This document shows, piece after piece, positions 42,020 through 51,258 of a stretch of DNA of 64,000 bases. Origin of the DNA: an uncultured bacterium (GTDB taxonomy: Bacteria > Muiribacteriota > Ozemobacteria > Ozemobacterales > Ozemobacteraceae); the NCBI GenBank assembly GCA_937949615.1, contig CALEDQ010000005.1:1-64000 (forward strand), given 5' to 3'. Each line of letters begins with the position of its first letter. Position 1 is the stretch's first letter. The notes under the pieces are model-generated. The model had not been told where the DNA came from and did not search any database. It worked only from the letters and a program-made list of their open reading frames with translations. Made by a program: the position numbers and the translations under genes.

Positions 42020-43387
42020 ATGCAGACTTTTGATCTGATCATTATTGGTGGCGGCCCCGGTGGTTACCCTCTGGCAGCACGCATGGCGCGCAAAGGCTGG
42101 AAAGTGGCCATTGTCGACAGTGAAAGCGAATTCGGCGGCACCTGCCTCAACTGGGGCTGTATCCCGACCAAAGCTCTGCTGGCCTCTTCCCGTACATATC
42201 ATCTGCTGAAGAGCGCGGCTGATTTTGGTCTTAGCTGCGAAAATCCTGGTTTTGACTGGTCAAAAGTTCTCGAACGCAAAAATAAAATCACGGCACAATT
42301 GCGCCAGGGCATCATCAAGATGCTTGAAAAAAGCGGCGTTACTTTGTTCAAAGGCCTCGGAAAGCTTTATAAAGACCGGGTAGTAAAGATTGCCGGTTAC
42401 GAAGAAGCGATTCAGGGCAACAGAATCTGTCTGGCAGTTGGTTCAGTTCCGGCCGCTCCGGCGGTTTTTCCGGCCAACCGCAGCATTTTCTGGACAAGCA
42501 ACGAAGCACTCAATACTGCTGAAGTTCCGCAGAGCCTTCTGGTGGTCGGTGGCGGTGTTATCGGTATCGAACTTGGCCAGGTGTTTGCTGAATTTGGCAG
42601 CAAAGTCTGCGTTGTCGAGATGATGCCGCAGATTCTGCCAGGTCTCGATAATGCCACTGCCAAGCGCCTGCTGCCGGTTTTTAAAAAATCAGGCATGGAA
42701 ATCATGACCGGCAAAAAGGTCGATTCGCTGACTGAAAAGAACGGTCGGGCACTGGCAGTAATCGATGGCACCGAGCGTGAATTCGACAAGGTTCTCATCG
42801 CTGTCGGCCGTCGCGTTAATATGAGTTTTATGCATGAAACTGACGTGCAGATCGAAACCGAACGCGGTCTGCTCAAAACCGGCGACGATTACCAGACCAG
42901 TGAGCCTGGTGTATTTGCGATCGGCGATGCGATTAAAGGCCCGATGCTTGCTCACAAAGCTTCTTATGATGCCATGATTCTCGCTGCTCAGTGGCAGGGT
43001 GAAAAAGTGGCGGCCGATTATTCACTCGTTCCGTCATGTGTTTATACCCATCCCGAAATAGCATGGGTCGGCCAGAGCGAAGATGCCCTGAAAGAGAAGG
43101 GTATCGAATACAAAACCGGTCGCAGTCTGTTTTCGGCGAACGGCAAAGCACTTACCGCCGGCGAAGGCGACGGGCAGATCAAGACACTCATTGGCAACGA
43201 TGGCAAACTTCTCGGCGCGGTTATCTGGGGCCCGGAAGCCAGCAATATCATCAACGAAGCCACGATGATGTCTCAGTTCGGTATTGATCACCACGCTTTC
43301 GGCCGCATGATTCACCCGCACCCGACTCTCTCCGAAGCTTTCATGGAAGCGGTTGAAAATGCAAGTGGCGAAGGAGTTCACGGCTGA
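42020..43387 (+). CDS. lpdA: Dihydrolipoyl dehydrogenase
   Basis: The 455-residue flavoprotein reoxidises dihydrolipoamide with NAD. It has the FAD motif GGGPGGYPLAARMA (10-23), redox disulfide Cys42/Cys47 (GGTCLNWGCIPTKAL), the NAD motif GGGVIGIEL, and the catalytic His-Glu in HPHPTLSE near the C-terminus. It serves 2-oxoacid dehydrogenases or the glycine cleavage system, none of which is encoded nearby. Gene order accB-lpd-HDH-like-lysC, with almost no gaps, indicates one transcript; the metabolic logic is not obvious. Confidence 0.9.
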   Translation: MQTFDLIIIGGGPGGYPLAARMARKGWKVAIVDSESEFGGTCLNWGCIPTKALLASSRTYHLLKSAADFGLSCENPGFDWSKVLERKNKITAQLRQGIIKMLEKSGVTLFKGLGKLYKDRVVKIAGYEEAIQGNRICLAVGSVPAAPAVFPANRSIFWTSNEALNTAEVPQSLLVVGGGVIGIELGQVFAEFGSKVCVVEMMPQILPGLDNATAKRLLPVFKKSGMEIMTGKKVDSLTEKNGRALAVIDGTEREFDKVLIAVGRRVNMSFMHETDVQIETERGLLKTGDDYQTSEPGVFAIGDAIKGPMLAHKASYDAMILAAQWQGEKVAADYSLVPSCVYTHPEIAWVGQSEDALKEKGIEYKTGRSLFSANGKALTAGEGDGQIKTLIGNDGKLLGAVIWGPEASNIINEATMMSQFGIDHHAFGRMIHPHPTLSEAFMEAVENASGEGVHG

Positions 43388-43388
43388 A

Positions 43389-44570
43389 ATGCAAAGCGCC
43401 GGGTTCATCAACCTGCCTGAATGGAAACGCCGTCTACAGGAAATTCTCAGCAGTCTCGGGCGCGAAGATGCGCTTAAGTTTCCGGTGCTCGGCCGTGAAA
43501 ATGCTGAAAAACCCTGGATGGCTCTTGATTCTGGCGACTTTTTTGCTGCAGTGCAGACGGGCATTCATTTTGCCGGCGGCAACAACGTAAAAAAATTGCC
43601 CGAAAACGTAATTACCACCGATACAGAATTGGCTATCAAGCGTCTGCTTGAAGGTAAGCACCGCCAGACCTTTTTCAGTGCCGCCATCGGCGGGACTTTT
43701 CCGTTTCAGCGCATGATCTGCTCTGAATATGCGGTTGCCAGGCCTGAAAAGATAATGGTGCAGAATGATTCTGTTACCAGCTTTGTGCTGTCACGCATGG
43801 AAAAAGAAGGCAAAACTCTCGAACAGGCGATTCACGAAGCCCAGTGGGAAAAGCTGGCCGGCGGCAATCCCAGTCAGAATCTGCATGGCATGGTCAGCAG
43901 AAACCGGCTGGTATTGCAGATTGCTCAGATTTTCGGACGCATGCTGCGGCCCGAAGATATTTTTACCGCCGGGATAAATGCCTTATCTGTCGATGATGTC
44001 AGAATTGCTGCCGAACTGGGTTTTTCAATCAGGCTGCTTGGCATTGCCAGATACCAGGAAGGCGCGATTAAAGCTATCGTCGAGCCGTGCATGATTCCAT
44101 CCAGGTATCTGCTGGCTCAGGCCCGTGGCGGCTCAGAAATGATCTACGTTCGCACCACCGATGGCATGACTCAGTTTTATTCATGCCCCGGCACCTCACC
44201 CGAAATTCAGGTGTATGGCATTCTTTCTGACCTTTATGATGAGTGTCGAACCAGAGCGGCCGATCTGACGGTTCCTGACCGGATCGAACCCTTTGCCGAC
44301 CATTTTTATCTGCGTTTCAACATCGTTAATCTGACCGACACCATGGCACAATTGCTGCAGATGCTTAACCGCAATGGCATCGAGATCGAAAAAATTCATC
44401 AGACTGCCGTTGCCGTTTCACGGGAAACTTCTGATACTGCGGGGTACGCGATAATTCTCATCACCAGTCGCACTACCCGCGATAATCTTGAAAGAGCGCT
44501 CGGGCAAATCGCCGGTCAGGTTAAGCTGGCAGGCCTGAAGGCCTGTTTCCGTTACATAAGGCAGGCCTGA
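43389..44570 (+). CDS. Degenerate homoserine dehydrogenase-like protein with ACT domain
   Basis: The protein of about 393 residues matches the catalytic and ACT parts of homoserine dehydrogenase but lacks key features. The N-terminal 80 residues have no GxGxxG nucleotide site. SAAIGGTFP replaces the usual EASVGGGIP, MVQNDSVTSF replaces the MGIVNGTTNY-type motif, and NLHGMVSRNR replaces DxxGxDAxxK, losing the catalytic Asp and Lys. A C-terminal ACT domain (about 306-388) would bind an amino acid. It lies 5 bp before aspartate kinase, so a regulatory role is plausible (inference). The start is the ATG 1 bp after the lpd stop; an upstream in-frame TTG at 43353 is possible. Confidence 0.7.
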   Translation: MQSAGFINLPEWKRRLQEILSSLGREDALKFPVLGRENAEKPWMALDSGDFFAAVQTGIHFAGGNNVKKLPENVITTDTELAIKRLLEGKHRQTFFSAAIGGTFPFQRMICSEYAVARPEKIMVQNDSVTSFVLSRMEKEGKTLEQAIHEAQWEKLAGGNPSQNLHGMVSRNRLVLQIAQIFGRMLRPEDIFTAGINALSVDDVRIAAELGFSIRLLGIARYQEGAIKAIVEPCMIPSRYLLAQARGGSEMIYVRTTDGMTQFYSCPGTSPEIQVYGILSDLYDECRTRAADLTVPDRIEPFADHFYLRFNIVNLTDTMAQLLQMLNRNGIEIEKIHQTAVAVSRETSDTAGYAIILITSRTTRDNLERALGQIAGQVKLAGLKACFRYIRQA

Positions 44571-44575
44571 AATCA

Positions 44576-45790
44576 ATGTTTGCCAACGGCGAAGTTCTTG
44601 TACAGAAATTTGGCGGTTCATCGATGGGCTCGGTCGAACGCATAAAAAAGGTTGCCGAGCGTATTGCCGAAAAGGCCCGGCGCGGCCATCGCATGGTCGT
44701 TGTAGTTTCGGCAATGGGCGACACCACCGATGACCTGATTGCATTGATGAACAAGGTTACACCAGTGCCCGAACGGCGCGAGCTCGATCATATAATGGCG
44801 ACCGGCGAAATGGTCAGCGCATCGCTGGCAGCAGCGGCTCTCAAAGACCTTGGCGTGCGTTCACGCTCTTTCAATGCCTTTAATCTGCAGCTTTTCTCAG
44901 AAATGCAGGGCGAAGACTACAATATTATCAGAATCGGCCGGGCCAGGCAGCTGGCTGAGTTTCTCGAACCGGGTACTGTTGCTGTGGTAGCTGGTTTTCA
45001 GGGTATTACCGGTGACGGCGATCTTACGACCCTGGGGCGCGGCGGTTCTGACCTTACCGCCGTCATTCTGGCGCGTGAGCTGGGCCAGAAAGTCTGCGAA
45101 AAATATACCGATGAAGATGGTATTTATACGGCCGACCCGCGCATCATTCCAGATGCCCGCAAAGTCTGGCATCTCAGTTATGATGAAATGCTGATGCTGG
45201 CCGGGTTTGGCAACGGCATTCTGCACCCGCGTGCTATTTCGAGCGCCCGTGACTGCCAGATCCGTATTCATGTGCGTTCGAGTTTTTCAAACGCAGAAGG
45301 CAGTGTTGTTGGCCCCGACGGTGATGATCAGATTGCGGTCAAGAGCATCACCTGCGATAATAAACTCGTTTACATGCGCATGCACGGGGTCGCTCAACCA
45401 GACGCGCTTCTGCTTGAAGACCTGGCGAATCAGCCTTTCAAACCTTCGGTTCAGCAGTTCAAGCTTTATAATGGGCTGAAGGGAAGCTTTCGCCTTGGTT
45501 TCAGGCGCAGCGACGCTTTTGCGGCAATCCCTTTCTGCTGGGAACACGCTGCCAGGTTAAATGCCGATGAAGTTGAATGTTTTGCCAACCTTACCACAAT
45601 AACCCTGGTTGGCTGCGGTCTCGCTGGCAACAATCAGCTGGCTGCCGCTTTTGACCGCACTCTCGAAAATATCGTGCCGACTGTCGAGCAGCATGACCGT
45701 ATCAGACTCAGCTATGCCGTCGACAAAACCGAGGTTAAACCGGCCATGGAAGCCCTGCATCGTGCTATTACCACCATGCAGAGCACCTGA
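44576..45790 (+). CDS. lysC: Aspartate kinase
   Basis: The 404-residue enzyme phosphorylates aspartate, the first step to lysine, threonine and methionine. It has the amino-acid-kinase start VQKFGGSSMGS, the SAMGDTTDDLI loop, TTLGRGGSDLTAV and the KYTDEDGIYTADPR region, followed by two ACT domains that usually give feedback control. It is last in the accB operon, 5 bp after the degenerate homoserine dehydrogenase-like gene. Length is normal for the monofunctional class. Confidence 0.93.
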   Translation: MFANGEVLVQKFGGSSMGSVERIKKVAERIAEKARRGHRMVVVVSAMGDTTDDLIALMNKVTPVPERRELDHIMATGEMVSASLAAAALKDLGVRSRSFNAFNLQLFSEMQGEDYNIIRIGRARQLAEFLEPGTVAVVAGFQGITGDGDLTTLGRGGSDLTAVILARELGQKVCEKYTDEDGIYTADPRIIPDARKVWHLSYDEMLMLAGFGNGILHPRAISSARDCQIRIHVRSSFSNAEGSVVGPDGDDQIAVKSITCDNKLVYMRMHGVAQPDALLLEDLANQPFKPSVQQFKLYNGLKGSFRLGFRRSDAFAAIPFCWEHAARLNADEVECFANLTTITLVGCGLAGNNQLAAAFDRTLENIVPTVEQHDRIRLSYAVDKTEVKPAMEALHRAITTMQST

Positions 45791-45798
45791 TTCAAGCT

Positions 45799-48700
45799 TT
45801 AAGCTTTTTTATCAGGGTTGGTCAGGCAGTAAAAAACCGGAATCACCAGTATCGTCAGCACCGCAGAAATAGCTATACCGCCAATTGAAGCCATACCGAT
45901 ACCGCTGCGCAACTCACTGCCCAGGCTGTTGTCAAGTGCCATCGGCAGCATGCCGGCTACTGCTGCCAGAGTGATCATGGTAACTGCGCGCATTTCGTTT
46001 TCTATGGCTGCAAACATTGCCTGATGCGGGCTTTGCCCGGCTTCAAGATTGAGCTGAACCCGGTCCATGATGAGAATGGCATTGTTGACGACAATACCGA
46101 TCAGCATGACGCCGCCGAGCAGCACCATCATCGAAATCGGTTCGCCCGAAAGATAAAGAGCCCAGATACAGCCGATCAGACCGAGCGGAATGGTTCCCAG
46201 AATGATCAGCGGCCGGGTGAACGAGTTCAGAATGGCGGCCAGCAGCAGGTAGGTGAGAAAGAAAGCGATGATACCGACTTCGACAAAATCGGCCATACCT
46301 TCGTGCATGGCTTCGACTTTTCCGAAAAATGCGTGCGAATAACCGGCCGGCAGTGGTTTTTCGGCGGTAATCAAGCTGACCAGTTGATCGGCAGCCCGAC
46401 CTAATGGGGTGCCACGGGCCGGATTGGCGTAAAACATCACAACGCGGCTTTTGTTGCGTCTGGTGATCAGAACCGGTGCCTGTTTTTGCTCGATGCTGGC
46501 AAAGTTGCGCAGAATTACCGGGTGCCCAAGCGGGCCTGGCATTTCCAGCTCGTTGATCTGGTTCAAACCTTCTTTTTCGCTGAGTTTGACACGAATGTCG
46601 TAAGATCTAGCCTCGCTTTTGAAAATGCCGGCTTTTGCCCCTTCAAGATTGGTTCTTAAAGCCATCCCCAGCTGCGTTGCCGGAACTTTGAGGTCGCCAA
46701 GAACGGCCCGCTGTGGCTTAACCCGCAGTTCATTCTTGCCGGCGCGCACAGAAGTGTCGATTTCTTCAAGCCAGCCGGTTTTGCCGGCTCTGGCTGCAAG
46801 GTCAGTGACAATACCGTTCAGCACTGCAAAGTCATTGCCGTTGATTACCAGCTTGAGCTCGGCGCCTGCACCGGTCTGATCCGGCAGAGTGGTGCTGACC
46901 ATGACATCAGAGGTTTTGCCGAGCCGGTCGGTGATCATGCTGCGAAGGCTGTGAATATCGAGCTTGCGCTGAGTCTTTTCGCTGAATTTGCAGAATATCT
47001 GAGCCAGATACACGCCTTCAGAGGTCTGGCCGACCGTGCCGTCGATTTTTCCGACCGTTGTCAGCCGGTGTTTCAGCTCAGGTAAATCTGCGAGTGTCTG
47101 CTCGATTCTTTGCGTATTTTCAATAGTTGCCGGCAGCGAAAAAGTTGTCGGAAACTCAAGCTTAATAATGATTTCGCCGCGGTCAGACACTGGCAGAAAA
47201 GCGAAGCCGACGGCCGGCACAAGATACATGGCGTGCCCGAGCAGCAGCATGGTCAGCAGAATGAAAGTGGCGGCCCGCCAGCGTTTTGCGGCAAGTGTTC
47301 TGACTATATCGACAACGAAAGCGGTAAAACGGGCGAAGTTGCGATTCCAGAATTTTTCAAGTCTTTTGAGTGGCGAATCCTTATCGCTGGCTGGTTTGAT
47401 AATTCTGGCGGCGAGCGCCGGTGTCAGAGTGAACGACAGAAACAACGAAATAGCGGTAACCCCGACCATGGTAAGGGCAAACGGAATGAAAAACTGTCCG
47501 ATCTGCCCTTTCATAAGACTGATCGGAAAAAGAACGACAATGTTGGTGCCGGCGCTTGCGATTACGGCCGCCACAATCTCACTGCTGCCTTCAATGGCCG
47601 CGGTTTCACTGTGCTGGCCTGCCGAAATTCTGGCAACGATACTTTCGAGAACGACAATGGCGTTGGTAACGAGTATGCCGACCGAAAGGCCAAGTGACAT
47701 CAGGGTCACCGTATTCAGGCTGTAACCCATCAATGCGATGAAGCAGATACCGGCAATGACTGTCAGTGGCATGGTTATGGCTACTGTGATCGTCGAGCTG
47801 AAATTGTAGAGAAAGAAAAACATCAGAATCGCGGTCAGCAGAATGCCCTGCCAGATATTGTCGACTGCGTTGTCGGCTGATGCCTGAACATAGGCGCCTG
47901 AATCAGCGACCCAGACAACCTCTATGCCGCCGGGCAGCCGATTTTTAAGACTCTCGATGCTTTTTCTTACCTGATTGACAACCTCGACAGCATTGGCGTC
48001 GGCTCTTTTGATTATCTGAGCGGCAATGCACTGTCGGCCGTCAATGCTGGCAGCCTGGCGACGCTCTTCGCTTGCCATGCTGATTTCACCGACGTCGCGC
48101 AGATAACATCTCTGCCCGTTCCGGTTGGCGATTTCGAGATCGGCCAGATCTTTGAAGTTGCGAAAATCCGCATCGAATTTGACCGCGTATTCAGAGCCAT
48201 CATGTCTGATACGGCCGGCCGGTATCAGTTTAACTTCTTTGCGGATTGCTCCGGCAACATCCAGACTTGTCAGACCTCTGGCAGCGAGCTTTTCGCGGTC
48301 GAGCAACACCTGCAGTTCACGCCGGGCACCGCCGGTGAGCTTGATTTCGGCAACTCCGGGTAAAGTTGCGAGATAATCTCTGAATTCATTGTCGGCGTAG
48401 TCGAAAATCTCATCGATAGGCCGGTTTCCGGTAATTGCGAGATTGATGATCGGCTGCGCATTGATATCGTATTTAAGAACCCGTGGTTTTTCGACCCCCT
48501 CGGGAAAATCGCGCAGAATCAGGTCGAGCTTGTCGCGCACGTCATTGGCCGCCAGGTCGACACTGGTACCGACATGAAATTCGAGAAAAGTCTGGCAGGC
48601 ATTTTCCATGCATGACGAAGTCAGGTTTTTCAGGCCGTCAATACTGCCGACCGCATCTTCTATGCGCTTGGCCACGTCGGTTTCTATCTCTTCCGGCGAG

Positions 48701-48861
48701 GCGCCCGGGTAGACGGTGACGACCGTTATAAACGGCATATCGGTTTTGGGAAGTTCTTCAAGCGGCAGTTTGCGGTATGAGTTGATTCCGAGGCCGGTGA
48801 TGGCCAGCATCAGGCAGATTACCGCAACCCAGCGTCTTACTGACAGGCTGATCAGGTTCAT
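45799..48861 (-). CDS. RND-family efflux transporter, inner-membrane subunit
   Basis: The 1020-residue pump has the RND layout: twelve helices, two large periplasmic loops, opening RRWVAVICLMLAITGLGI and PGASPEEIETDVAKRIED. Substrates leave via an adaptor (next gene upstream) and an outer-membrane channel not encoded here. Odd: the fourth helix reads GILVTNAIVVLES, where AcrB has LVDDAIVV, and the tenth reads GIVVNNAIL, where AcrB has AKNAIL. The Asp pair and Lys of the proton relay are therefore absent, suggesting a different coupling mode or a distinct subclass. Its ATG overlaps the adaptor stop by 4 bp. Confidence 0.9.
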   Translation of the reverse strand: MNLISLSVRRWVAVICLMLAITGLGINSYRKLPLEELPKTDMPFITVVTVYPGASPEEIETDVAKRIEDAVGSIDGLKNLTSSCMENACQTFLEFHVGTSVDLAANDVRDKLDLILRDFPEGVEKPRVLKYDINAQPIINLAITGNRPIDEIFDYADNEFRDYLATLPGVAEIKLTGGARRELQVLLDREKLAARGLTSLDVAGAIRKEVKLIPAGRIRHDGSEYAVKFDADFRNFKDLADLEIANRNGQRCYLRDVGEISMASEERRQAASIDGRQCIAAQIIKRADANAVEVVNQVRKSIESLKNRLPGGIEVVWVADSGAYVQASADNAVDNIWQGILLTAILMFFFLYNFSSTITVAITMPLTVIAGICFIALMGYSLNTVTLMSLGLSVGILVTNAIVVLESIVARISAGQHSETAAIEGSSEIVAAVIASAGTNIVVLFPISLMKGQIGQFFIPFALTMVGVTAISLFLSFTLTPALAARIIKPASDKDSPLKRLEKFWNRNFARFTAFVVDIVRTLAAKRWRAATFILLTMLLLGHAMYLVPAVGFAFLPVSDRGEIIIKLEFPTTFSLPATIENTQRIEQTLADLPELKHRLTTVGKIDGTVGQTSEGVYLAQIFCKFSEKTQRKLDIHSLRSMITDRLGKTSDVMVSTTLPDQTGAGAELKLVINGNDFAVLNGIVTDLAARAGKTGWLEEIDTSVRAGKNELRVKPQRAVLGDLKVPATQLGMALRTNLEGAKAGIFKSEARSYDIRVKLSEKEGLNQINELEMPGPLGHPVILRNFASIEQKQAPVLITRRNKSRVVMFYANPARGTPLGRAADQLVSLITAEKPLPAGYSHAFFGKVEAMHEGMADFVEVGIIAFFLTYLLLAAILNSFTRPLIILGTIPLGLIGCIWALYLSGEPISMMVLLGGVMLIGIVVNNAILIMDRVQLNLEAGQSPHQAMFAAIENEMRAVTMITLAAVAGMLPMALDNSLGSELRSGIGMASIGGIAISAVLTILVIPVFYCLTNPDKKA

Positions 48862-50042
48862 TTTGCTGCCTCACTGTCATTTTTCTGCACCTGAACCTGC
48901 TGACCATCGTTTATCAGGTGCTGGCCGCCACTTATGATCTGGTCGCCCTGCTTGAGACTGTTAGCCTGATTAACTGCCGTGACTTCATAAAAACCGTTAT
49001 TTTCAAGGCCGGTAGTCACCATGATCATGCGGGCCAGATTCTCTTCGACCCGAAAAATGGCTTTGCCGTTGTCGCGGTTGAGAATCGTGGCGGCCGGCAC
49101 CGCCAGCCCGCTTTTTTCTGCAAGCAGTATGGTGACTTCGGCGAGCGCTCCGGGTACCAGCAGTTTGTTCGGGTCTGAAACCTGGCATTTTATCTGAAAA
49201 GTCCGTAACTCGGGGCTGATTTCCGGGCTTTTGAAAGATACGGCAGTTTTTATTTCTGCTCCCGAGTATGATTTTATGCTGACTTTTGTCTGCCCCTTTT
49301 CGACCCGGTGATAATATTCTGCCGGCAGATAAGCCGAAATCTCGATATTATCAGGATCTTTGATCAGCAGAATCGGTTTGCCCGGCGCGGCCATTTCACC
49401 CGGCTCCTGGAGTTTCTGCGAAATCCGGCCCGAAATCGGTGCGAGCACCGTTGAGTCGGCAAAGTCTTTTTCGGCGATAACCAGTGCCAGTTCTGCTTTT
49501 TTCAGCTGTTCCTGATCGAGTGCAATCAGGGTTTTGATGTGTTCGATGGTGGCGTCGCTGACTTTTAGCTTCAGCATCGCTTTTTCGTAGTTGTCCTGGC
49601 TGGTTGAGTTGTCTTCCCAGAGCAGGCGCGAGCGGTTCGCATCCTGCTTCGATTTTTCGAGGTCGGCTTCGGCCTGTTTGAGCCGCGCTTCTTTTTCTTT
49701 GATGGCGAGCCTGGCGATTGTCAGTTCCTGGCGCCTGATTTCAAGATTCTTTTCGAGCTTGACCGGGTCGATGACAAACAGGCGGGTTTTGTTGGCTTCG
49801 ACCGCATCGCCTTCGCCCACAAAAATAGCATCGATCGGCCCGGGAATCCGCGGTGAAACACGGGCAATACTGGCAGAATCGACATTACCCTGCACCCGCA
49901 GGGTTTCTGAAAAAGTGCGGACAGTGACCGGGGTTGTGCTGACCGCGAGTGACTGTGCTTCGATACTCTGGGTGCCGACGGTAAAAATGATAAAGAAGAG
50001 GGCTGCAGTCAGAAGGAAATTTGTTGGTCTGTTGGTTTTCAT
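48858..50042 (-). CDS. RND efflux periplasmic adaptor (membrane fusion protein)
   Basis: The 394-residue adaptor has a signal peptide (1-30), a lipoyl-like half-motif (SARVSPRIPGPIDAIFVGEG), a long coiled coil (about 100-190), the second lipoyl half (VLAPISGRISQKLQEPGEM), beta-barrel and membrane-proximal domains. It links the inner-membrane RND subunit to an outer-membrane channel. Ribosome site GAGGAC. The gene is 95 bp after a TetR-type regulator on the same strand and overlaps the pump gene, so the three form an efflux locus. Confidence 0.9.
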   Translation of the reverse strand: MKTNRPTNFLLTAALFFIIFTVGTQSIEAQSLAVSTTPVTVRTFSETLRVQGNVDSASIARVSPRIPGPIDAIFVGEGDAVEANKTRLFVIDPVKLEKNLEIRRQELTIARLAIKEKEARLKQAEADLEKSKQDANRSRLLWEDNSTSQDNYEKAMLKLKVSDATIEHIKTLIALDQEQLKKAELALVIAEKDFADSTVLAPISGRISQKLQEPGEMAAPGKPILLIKDPDNIEISAYLPAEYYHRVEKGQTKVSIKSYSGAEIKTAVSFKSPEISPELRTFQIKCQVSDPNKLLVPGALAEVTILLAEKSGLAVPAATILNRDNGKAIFRVEENLARMIMVTTGLENNGFYEVTAVNQANSLKQGDQIISGGQHLINDGQQVQVQKNDSEAAK

Positions 50043-50137
50043 ATTATTGTCCTCGCAATTCGCGATTTAAGCTGGAATTTCAGGTAAGCACCGCTGGCTT
50101 TTTAGAATCTGCCGGCCGGAATTGTTTTTGGCAGTGG

Positions 50138-50947
50138 TTAACGCCGGTCAGCCGTTTTTTTACGGTTAAATGGCTTTGGCATAGGCTTTGCAGGTTGCCC
50201 GTGTATCAACCACGCAAGAGACATTTCATATATATGGTCAGAAATGGCATTAACAGTGCGCATATCGAAACTGGTGTCGGGGTTGGCGATTTTGATCATG
50301 TCACGCCCGAAAACATAAAAGAAAATCTGGCCGACCACTGAATATGCCCACCATCTGGCCCTGAGCGGGTCAACACCATTTTTGATTTTGCCAGCCAGAT
50401 TTTCGAGAAATTCAAAATCTGGTTTGAAAACTTCGATACTTTTCTGATCTTCGGCAAATGTAATTTCAAAACCCGCTCTGACAATGAGTTTGCCATACCA
50501 GGCCGGGGCTTCGCCGCTCAATAGAAACATGCAGCGATTATGGATGAAAACGCGCAATAGAGCAGTCAGAGTTTCTTTTGAACCTTCTGCTTTGGTTTTA
50601 ACCGGTTGCATAATATGACTCAGAACATGTTTCATGGCGCAGATAAAGAGGTTCTGCTTGCTTCCGAAGTGATAGTTGACAGCGGCAATATTCTGTCTGG
50701 AAGCATCAGCGATCATCTTGATACTGGTGCCGCTGTAACCGTGTTCAGAAAATAACTGCCCGGCACAGTTTAACAGGAGTTCGCCTGTAGACTTTTTTTT
50801 GCCAACGTCAGCGTCGAAATCGCACTTGTTTGTCTGATTTCTGCTGTTTCTGGCAACTTTTTTATCGGTAACCAACTGGGCTGATAGCCGCCCAGTTTTC
50901 GCGGTTTGTCTGGGCTGGCTGGCTTTTTCAGCTTTTCTGCCGTGCAT
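50138..50947 (-). CDS. TetR/AcrR-family regulator of the efflux operon
   Basis: This 269-residue repressor-type protein begins with an unusually long basic extension (about 1-55). The TetR helix-turn-helix follows (FSEHGYSGTSIKMIADAS, AAVNYHFGSKQNLF), then a helical ligand-binding domain of the CecR/YbiH sort (FIHNRCMFLL). The ATG was chosen because GGGAG stands 8 bp upstream. It lies directly upstream of the RND genes on the same strand, so it probably represses itself and the pump until a toxic ligand binds. A palindrome lies in its promoter region. Confidence 0.85.
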   Translation of the reverse strand: MHGRKAEKASQPRQTAKTGRLSAQLVTDKKVARNSRNQTNKCDFDADVGKKKSTGELLLNCAGQLFSEHGYSGTSIKMIADASRQNIAAVNYHFGSKQNLFICAMKHVLSHIMQPVKTKAEGSKETLTALLRVFIHNRCMFLLSGEAPAWYGKLIVRAGFEITFAEDQKSIEVFKPDFEFLENLAGKIKNGVDPLRARWWAYSVVGQIFFYVFGRDMIKIANPDTSFDMRTVNAISDHIYEMSLAWLIHGQPAKPMPKPFNRKKTADRR

Positions 50948-50977
50948 TTTTTCGTCTCCCGGTAAGAAAAAACTCAA

Positions 50978-51006
50978 TCAAATATTTAATTTAAATGATT
51001 ATTTGA
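50978..51006. promoter_or_regulatory. Candidate operator upstream of the TetR gene
   Basis: A perfect 7-bp inverted repeat TCAAATA...TATTTGA with a 15-bp A/T-rich centre lies 31 bp before the regulator's ATG. Its size (29 bp) fits TetR-type operators. It is A/T-rich, so chance is possible. Confidence 0.4.
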
Positions 51007-51258
51007 ATTTTGTCAAAGTTTTGCTGAATGGGTTGCAAAATGCGAAGATGAGAGTATATTTACTACTGCAGATCAAACGAAAATTTGCATATGAGACTGT
51101 GCCGATGTCACGACGTAATTGATCAACAAAGCCTGTGCGTCATGCCCGATTATACAGGAGTGACGGGAATTTATTGATTCTAATGTGACAGAATACCAGA
51201 CCGTTAAACCGGTTTTAGATTTACTTTATTAAGAATCAGTAATGTCATAGAAAGTGTC

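Noticed and set aside
51007..51258. Fluoride riboswitch before the ClC gene
   Set aside because: No match to the conserved fluoride-riboswitch core was seen, and the ClC motifs are of the chloride type.
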